64,000 nucleotides of DNA from Diadema setosum (lineage: Eukaryota > Echinodermata > Echinoidea > Diadematoida > Diadematidae). The notes under the pieces were generated by a model. The model searched no databases and was not told the origin of the DNA. It saw only the letters and a program-made list of their open reading frames with translations. The stretch's first letter is position 1. Each line of letters begins with the position of its first letter. Location of the stretch: the NCBI RefSeq assembly GCF_964275005.1, contig NC_092695.1, positions 8,027,832 to 8,091,831 on the forward strand, read 5' to 3'. Below are positions 58,501 to 64,000 of this stretch, piece after piece. The translations under genes and the position numbers were made by a program.

Positions 58501-61500
58501 GAGTTTAAAGGGATAGCTGAACTGTGTGTAAAAATAAGGCAATTATAAGGAAATTTAAGGGGAATTTGATAACCATGCCTATAATAATTTCATACAGGTA
58601 CTAATAGCTGCCTCATGTATGTGAAATCGATAGTCATGTTAATAGCAAACTGACAGCGTATGATGAATATGTCTATACATTGAACAACTGTCTTTCAAGT
58701 CCATATTGATGTTTGCTAATTTGACGACGTCATCATGCTAGAAGGCATGATTAAAGGCAAGATATCAAAATCAGCGAGGGTTATATGTTATGTCTAGCTA
58801 TGAGAGGGGATTTTTGTTTTTTTAACCATGCATTGACTTGATAACGCTCAAGCGCCTGTACCTCACTTGATTTTGCTTCATTTCCTCTGAAATTAAGTAT
58901 GTTGTAGCTGAGACAATAAGCGGCAGTAATCATACATTTTATTTTTTTTTTCAAATCTTCTCACCAAGTTGAGAATTTTGCAGCTCAAAACTAAAAATGA
59001 GAATGGAAGGTGGATGAAACGATTCCTGATTCATCTTTCACATAGTTATAAGCTTACGTTCCTCATATTTTCTCGTCGAGACGTATGACTGAGAGGTTAA
59101 AGGCGACGTCTCAGAGACGTAAGGTTGCACACGTGCGGGTTCGAACCCCATAAGAGCACGAAACAAAATACTTATCTATTTTACTCTTTTTCTTCAATGG
59201 TGTATTACACATTCGTCCATGTAGAAATCACGTTCGTATATAAACGCACCTATACACAGACACACACCCATACACAAAATCACACTATTTTGTGTTGGAG
59301 ACCACAATGATTAGACTGCTGCAAAATTCTGCAGGCTGGGTTTGTCAAACCGATCATAGTATGTAATAAGTACGACGACGGAGGTGTTGTACTTTGAACA
59401 ATTTTCTTTCAAGTCCATGTCATTGTTTTGTACTTTGATGACGTCATCACACTGAAAATGGTGATTAAAGGCAAGGTATCAAAACCAGCCGATTATAGAT
59501 TGTATGTCTGCGGGACGTATTTTTCCCAAGATGCCAGAAATGGCCTAGCGACCTCAGTCGTTACAAGGCCGCTTTTCCGTCTAGCAATGCAATAGATGTT
59601 CACACGGCAACGTTAGTTGAGTGGGCATTGGCTTTCCCCCTGTTATATCTATACATTGTTTGTTTTTTTTTGTCTTACCATTTCCGTGGATGACCCGTGG
59701 CCGAGTGGTTACAGAAACGGTTTCGCATGCACGCTCAATATAACTTCAAGGTGCCTATATCGCATTCTTTTCTTTGTCGATCACAGATGACTGTCATCTG
59801 ATGACCACAAGCGTATCACCTAACTCGTCCTCAATGTGACGAGTTTTCATGTCTCGTTAAGATTCAAATTTCTGTTACTCATTAGCTATGTATTGCATTT
59901 TATTCAAAATATGCATGTTAGTATATGGTAACTGCAATCTTGTGGAAGAACTTCATCCACATTTCTTCTAGATAGCTAACAATTGTGAAATTGGATGTCA
60001 TTATGAATTTATGTGGTATTAATTGGAGCATGAAGTAGTTTGATCATGGTATGAATTTGTTTGTTTATCCTGGTTTAAGGAAATATTCATCCAAGATTTT
60101 CAAAAACTCTGTCACCATTCAGATTTCTCTTCCCCTTCTATTCTCCTGCAGACACTCATCCTTGGACTCACAGTGACATCGAGCAGCGTTTCCATGGCGA
60201 CTCCTTGGAAATAATCATCCAGAAAACCAATCCGAAGAATGTGGGCGTGACGTTCAGCCGTGGAATATACAACAAGGAAGTTGTAGTGGCAAGCATCAGT
60301 CCAGACTCATTAGTTGCTCAGACGGAATTAAGAAAGGTAGCAGTCGCTTGAAGTAATTTCATGGTTTAGTAGCTTTCTGTGTGTAAATTCTTCATCACTT
60401 CTGTATTTTTCCTTGTGGCATTTTTGTGTTGTTTACGTTTTCCTCCTAGTTCTAATGTGTTAGATTTTTCATCATTGTGCATATAAACAATATACTTTCA
60501 TTATCATTGTGTTTTCACAAAACAAAATTTGAGATATGTCATATATTTTCTGTTTAATTTCTTGACTAAAGGCTATACCTACATGTCCTCTCTATCTCTC
60601 TTTCTGTCTACACATATTACCTTTATTTTGGAGAAAGCATGTTTTTTTTTTTTTTTTTTTTTTTGGGGGGGGGGGGGTTTCTTATCTAGGGGTATGAATT
60701 ACAAGCACAGTATCCTACAACTCTAGAACAAAATGTTGTTGATGAAATGCCAGGAGAAATACCATTGAAGAAAATGGAGCAGTTCAACTGATATCTTAAG
60801 AGCTGATTATCCCTATTATGTTTGAATTTTCTTCAATTCTCCCAGGGAGATGTTGTTCTTGACATTGATGGTGTGAAAGTGACATCAGCCCGACAAGCCT
60901 CTAAAGTCGTCAAACAAGCGAAAGAGAAGTGAGTAACTCCTTGAGCCAAGATTGTGACATCATAAGATATAAATGTAGGTTGAGCCCAAGGTACATGTAG
61001 CTGCAGTATTTTGAAAAAAACAAAACAAATGAACAAACAAAGCATTGTTTTGATTTCTTGTCTCCAGAGAGGCACAGTGCAGTGAACAGGGACCATTTTA
61101 GCAGAGAAAAATAAAATAAGTTACCTGTATTCTTTTGTCTAAAATAATAACTAATGAGCATACACACACATGCATGCCTTGGTAGGTGAGGATTGAGATT
61201 TGATTGTTGCTGTTGGTGATCTTTGGGTCATTTCAGCCAAGCTACAACAAGAAGAAGTGCCCTGTAAAGTGGTTTGAGGGAGAGTATGCTGTACATGATT
61301 GTAAAGTTGAAGACATTGAGGTGAAGTGCTGTGATGTAAGGTCAAAGGTCAATGCCTAATAGGATAGAATATACTTTGTCTGCCTGTACATGAGTATGTA
61401 CTGATATTTTGATGCTGAATTTGTCAAGTTCAACCTGTGCAGAATAAGACTCGTTTTGTTTTCATCATTAGGATGTAATAATCAACCACTCTGTGAAGAA

Positions 61501-64000
61501 CTAAATTTTGATGCATGTGAAGCATTCTAAAGAAAACATTCCACATTTTGTTTTCTTTTTCTTCACTTTTCATGGCATATTCCGTCATTTCTTCAAGGTT
61601 TGTGATAAAAGTTCAGCGGCCCATCAATCAGATGGAGACACTGCCTGCCTCCTCTGCAGCTTATGACCAGCCTGACCTTCGCTCTGTGCCAGACATGACC
61701 CTGGACAATGACTATGAGGACTTCATCAACGTCAAAATCATGAATGAACTTGGCATCAAGGACGACGACGCTGACGACGTCGCCCAGGGCGACCTGGCCC
61801 AGAGCGACCTTCCGCAAGCCGCTGCAGCTCACAGGCTCCAGGTGCCAAGCTTGGACTCGCCACTGTCCCAGCGCAAGAACAAACAGCCGACGACGTCAGA
61901 TGGAAGACGGCTATCGTCCTGCCTGGACTATGAGACGGTGAGGCAGCTGTCGACACAGCAGGACAATGAGGACCGGCTGCGCCACCTTAAGAGGGTCATC
62001 AAGGACACCATCCACCCCAGCCTCAAGGCAGCCTCCAAGGAGGAAGGAGCCAGTCTGTGTCTGACACAAAAGACTGATGCCATCAAGATTGCGGACATGG
62101 ACCTTGACACCATCAGCGTGTCCAGTTTCACCTCTCAGATTGAGGAGACGGATGCACCGGGTGGTGGTCCGCCCTCCTCAGGTGCCACTCCTGCTGAGGC
62201 GGGGACGGCAGTGGATGATATTCAAGAAACTTGCCTGGTGAAAAGTGCACGTGTGAGTTCTTTTTGAGATTCTTGTCAAGACAATATGGTTTCTCCAAAT
62301 GTTCATGTCATGGCAATTGTGATCAAGAGCAATAAAAAATGCACTTCTTGTACACTGTCTAATTGGTAAAGCTATCCCAAGGGAGCGTCATAAAAGTAAA
62401 ACCAAAAAACAGAAATTCAAAGGGTCAATTATTGTTATTTCCTGATGCTTATCTATGAATTCACTTTGATTTTTATGCCTCCGCCATGAAGTGTCGCCGG
62501 AGGCATTATGTTTTCGGGTTGTCTGTCCGTCCGTAATCAATTTTGTGGACAGCATAACTTGAAAACCGTTTGAGGTATTGTAATGAAACTTTGCAGGTAT
62601 ATGTATGAGAGGGTGAAGTTGTTCCTTTCAACTGTTGGGTGCAGATGCTCAAGGTCATAGGTCAAGGTCAAATGCTCAAAATTTCACTATTTCCCCATAC
62701 CTATGCAATGTCGATGGTATTTTCTTGAAACTTAATATATACATGTATTGCCTAATAAAGATTCTCTAGTGAGAGTTTAGGGTCATGAGGTCAAAGGTCA
62801 AGTGAAATTGTTGAAATTTCACTTTTTTCTCCATATCTTGGAAATGGTTCAAGGTATCTTCATTGAACATAGTACATATGCATGTACTGACTGGCTGTGA
62901 TTATCTAGGGAATTTTTGGGTCAGGGGGGTCAAAGGTCAAGGCCAACTCATTAAATTTCATTTTTCCATTATATTTTTGCAATGCCTGCCAGAATTTTCT
63001 TGAAACTTGATGTATACATGTATTACTCATTAGCGATTCTCTGGAAAGTTTTTGGCCAAAAAGTCAAAGGTCAAAAGGTCAAAGGTCAAGTGAAAGTGCT
63101 AAATTTCACTTCTTCTTCCATATCTCTGAAGTGGCTCAAGGTACATTGTATCATCATGAAACTAATATATATATGCATGTTGTGCCTGACAGTGATTGTC
63201 TTGGGAAATATAAGGTCATAGGGTCAAAGGTCAAGGGTCAAAGGCCAGGTCAAGATGCTAACAATTTACTGTTAATACAGAAATTACACTTTTCTCTGTA
63301 CCTTGTAAATTACTCAATGCTTAGAGACTTATAAAAGGGTCAAAAGTCAAGTAAAAGTCCCCGAATCCCCCAAATACAGGCTCTCTTAGAAAATGTAGCC
63401 TTTCATCCAATTAAGCGTAGTTCAAGGAAAGTGAACATTCCACACATTATAACATGTCAACTTAGTATTTTGCCATTTAGATGAAACTGTCATTACACAT
63501 TGTCAAGACATACTGTAGACATATTAGGAGAATCATACATTATGACGGAGGCATACCAGTCGCCATAGCGACATTTCTAGTTCTAAATGAAATAAATAAT
63601 AAGGAAGTAAAGTTTGCACTACCTCATACGTTGAAGCCCACTGAACCAAAGATTATTCTTAATGATGCTTTCTTTCAAATGTAATGATTTATTCTTGCAA
63701 CACTGTCATCATCTGTGGCTTGTTTGTATGTTTGTTTGTTTGATTATTTGTTTTTTCGTGGGGGGGGGGGGTTAGGGAGAGATACTGCTGTGTTTCCTGT
63801 TCATGCTTATGATATCCAAAGGCTTTGGTTACTCTCTGCAGGACCCGAAGTGGGACGAGACCTTCACATTTAACGTCGGTGAATCCGACAGCTACTTGAA
63901 TGTGTGCGTGTGGAACAGGCTGGGCATGACTGTCGGGGAGCGAGACATGCTGATTGGCTACACCAGCGTGTGCCTGGTTGACGTAGCTCTCCAATGCGTC
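49564..64000 (+). CDS. PDZD8: PDZD8, ER-anchored SMP-domain lipid-transfer protein (3' end outside window)
   Basis: PDZD8 sits in the ER membrane and transfers lipids at contacts with mitochondria and endolysosomes. Ten exons: 49564-49710, 51023-51214, 52617-52709, 53765-53941, 54799-54879, 56072-56291, 60152-60336, 60846-60928, 61598-62252 and 63842-64000 (running off the edge). They give 664 aa in one frame so far. A transmembrane anchor spans residues 3-27. The SMP domain covers about 60-290, with FRVSVDVDLVFGTSAYISV, THWSFSFYEEPELEFDIETH and HILPAYKIRNKPFFP close to human. The PDZ domain covers about 320-400 (NVGVTFSRG, KGDVVLDIDGVKVTS). An acidic, low-complexity linker (about 400-610) precedes the start of a C2-like domain (WDETFTFNV). 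Start Met has a good context (gcggccATG). The zinc-finger and coiled-coil ends must lie to the right. Confidence 0.95.
49920..49995 (-). repeat. tRNA-derived SINE-like fragment in PDZD8 intron 1
   Basis: The minus strand shows an A-box-like tggtctagtgga and a B box ggttcgaatcc at tRNA spacing. The anticodon and acceptor stems do not pair properly, so it is a tRNA-like relic rather than a tRNA gene. Confidence 0.5.
50648..50856. mobile_element. CTGTAAAAG MITE, copy 3 (PDZD8 intron 1)
   Basis: CTGTAAAAGTGGATATTTTCG at the left, TTTCCACTTTTACAG at the right, TA on both sides. Interior rich in TTCGCG motifs. Confidence 0.85.
51607..51965 (+). mobile_element. TTAA-flanked MITE, family AGGTCC (copy 3, PDZD8 intron 2)
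   Basis: TTAA at 51603-51606 and 51966-51969. Ends AGGTCCAGTTTACC and GGTAAATTATGCCT. Homologous throughout to 13532-13864. Confidence 0.85.
52377..52602. mobile_element. CTGTAAAAG MITE, copy 4, abutting PDZD8 exon 3
   Basis: The left end CTGTAAAAGTGGATATTTTC is preceded by TA. The right end TTTCCACTTTT is followed by changed terminal bases. The element stops about 15-20 bp before the first base of PDZD8 exon 3 (52617), so its right end adjoins or supplies the pyrimidine tract. Confidence 0.7.
52710..53764. other. PDZD8 intron 3
   Basis: AT-rich intron with no recognised element. Donor gtaata and acceptor atgctag. Confidence 0.5.
54934..55156. mobile_element. CTGTATAAG MITE, copy 5 (PDZD8 intron 5)
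   Basis: CTGTATAAGCTGTTATTTTC at the left, AATAACCACTTATACAG at the right, TA on both sides. Interior TTTTCGCGAATT motifs. It has diverged from the other copies, mainly at the ends. Confidence 0.78.
55157..56071. other. PDZD8 intron 5, right part
   Basis: No element or exon is recognised other than the acceptor at 56069-56071 preceding exon 6. Confidence 0.45.
56438..56499 (+). repeat. 62 bp direct repeat, left copy
   Basis: Identical over 62 bp to 59858-59919 (starts taagattcaaatttctgtta, ends aaaatatgcatgtt). Bases immediately outside differ, so the match is sharply bounded. Confidence 0.92.
57801..57883 (+). repeat. tRNA-Leu-like cassette (pseudo-tRNA), copy A
   Basis: tggccgagtggttagaggc matches the tRNA Ser/Leu A box, a seven-base loop CTCAGAA would give anticodon CAG, and gggttcgaacc matches the B box. 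The acceptor stem does not pair, so it is probably a tRNA-derived module of the surrounding element. Confidence 0.6.
59078..59161 (+). repeat. tRNA-Leu-like cassette, copy B
   Basis: Same module as 57801-57883 with loop CTCAGAG and B box gggttcgaacc. A third, A-box-only remnant (gtggccgagtggttaca) lies at 59697-59713. Confidence 0.6.
59858..59919 (+). repeat. 62 bp direct repeat, right copy
   Basis: Exact second copy of 56438-56499, offset by 3420 bp. Confidence 0.92.
60642..60677 (+). repeat. Poly-T to poly-G junction (PDZD8 intron 7)
   Basis: The longest T-to-G junction in the window: more than 20 T followed by more than 10 G. Confidence 0.9.
62474..63600. mobile_element. ATGCCTCCG element with AGGTCA-rich tandem core (PDZD8 intron 9)
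   Basis: The left side atgcctccgccatgaagtgt with a local hairpin (gccggaggcattatg) is echoed at the right by cattatgacggaggcatacc. Between them about five diverged units of about 180 bp repeat aaacttgatgtatacatgta, gtcaaaggtcaag and aaatttcacttcttc-like segments. A gtctgtccgtccg tract lies near the left end. No ORF of interest. Confidence 0.65.
63601..63841. other. Right part of PDZD8 intron 9
   Basis: Non-coding. A TTTG-rich tract leads into a G run at 63757-63770, another version of the T/G junction, about 70 bp before the acceptor of exon 10. Confidence 0.55.

Larger units (their letters stand above)
56500..59857. mobile_element. 3.36 kb insertion between 62 bp direct repeats in PDZD8 intron 6
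   Basis: The left end carries the palindrome aggtgatacgct / agcgtatcacct (56506-56533). The right end carries agcgtatcaccta (59810-59822), followed by a hairpin aactcgtc...gacgagtt (59822-59846). Inside, a segment at about 57420-58090 recurs at 58690-59350 and partly at 59395-59480. No reverse transcriptase, transposase or helicase frame is visible. Subterminal inverted motifs plus a 3' hairpin hint at a Helitron/Helentron-like non-autonomous element, but that is tentative. Confidence 0.65.

Noticed and set aside
61593-62131. Several minus-strand open frames of 65-79 codons
   Set aside because: They are antisense shadows of PDZD8 exon 9, which has clear homology and phase-consistent splice borders.

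Overview
This is animal nuclear DNA. All five recognisable genes are split by GT-AG introns, intergenic and intronic space is packed with small DNA transposons, and nothing is organised as an operon. The gene content is general metazoan. The abundance of TTAA- and TA-flanked MITEs, acatgtaca-rich AT sequence and AGGTCA-rich tandem arrays suggests a marine invertebrate deuterostome, most likely an echinoderm. That assignment is inference from general familiarity, not from a search.

Layout from left to right: (1) 1015-5232, minus strand, 5' part of a group I nucleoside diphosphate kinase gene; its 3' exons lie beyond the left edge. (2) 5300-10200, a repeat block with an element built of ~280 bp tandem core repeats and several fold-back elements. 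(3) 10242-15510, plus strand, UFM1, the ubiquitin-fold modifier, with four single-base departures from the expected reading frame. (4) 15511-20545, MITE-rich intergenic DNA with one orphan terminal-exon candidate at 19666-19796. (5) 20546-26290, minus strand, AIMP1 (p43/EMAP II), complete in six exons (310 aa). (6) 26300-35600, intergenic repeats plus a CpG-rich stretch that could be the AIMP1 promoter. (7) 35600-42201, minus strand, MAT2B, complete in five exons (301 aa); its last intron holds a tandem array with seven forward DR1-type AGGTCA pairs. (8) 42202-49563, intergenic repeats, including a ~1.4 kb tandem-core element and several TTAA elements. (9) 49564 to beyond 64000, plus strand, PDZD8, an ER lipid-transfer protein; ten exons are visible up to the start of the C2-like domain.

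The genes are unrelated housekeeping functions (nucleotide metabolism, ufmylation, tRNA-synthetase scaffold, methionine adenosyltransferase regulation, ER contact-site lipid transfer) and I see no shared pathway. NDPK/UFM1 and MAT2B/PDZD8 are divergent pairs, UFM1/AIMP1 are convergent, and AIMP1/MAT2B lie in the same direction.

The most unusual features are: a ~3.36 kb insertion in PDZD8 intron 6 flanked by perfect 62 bp direct repeats and carrying tRNA-Leu-like cassettes and CREB-type palindromes; the DR1 arrays; a recurring class of elements with complementary ends around tandem cores; many poly(T)-poly(G) junctions; a MITE ending about 15-20 bp upstream of a PDZD8 exon; and a 96-codon open stretch with a good splice donor inside an AIMP1 intron. 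I recognised no LTR, Polinton or other virus-like element, no CRISPR array and no intact RNA gene.
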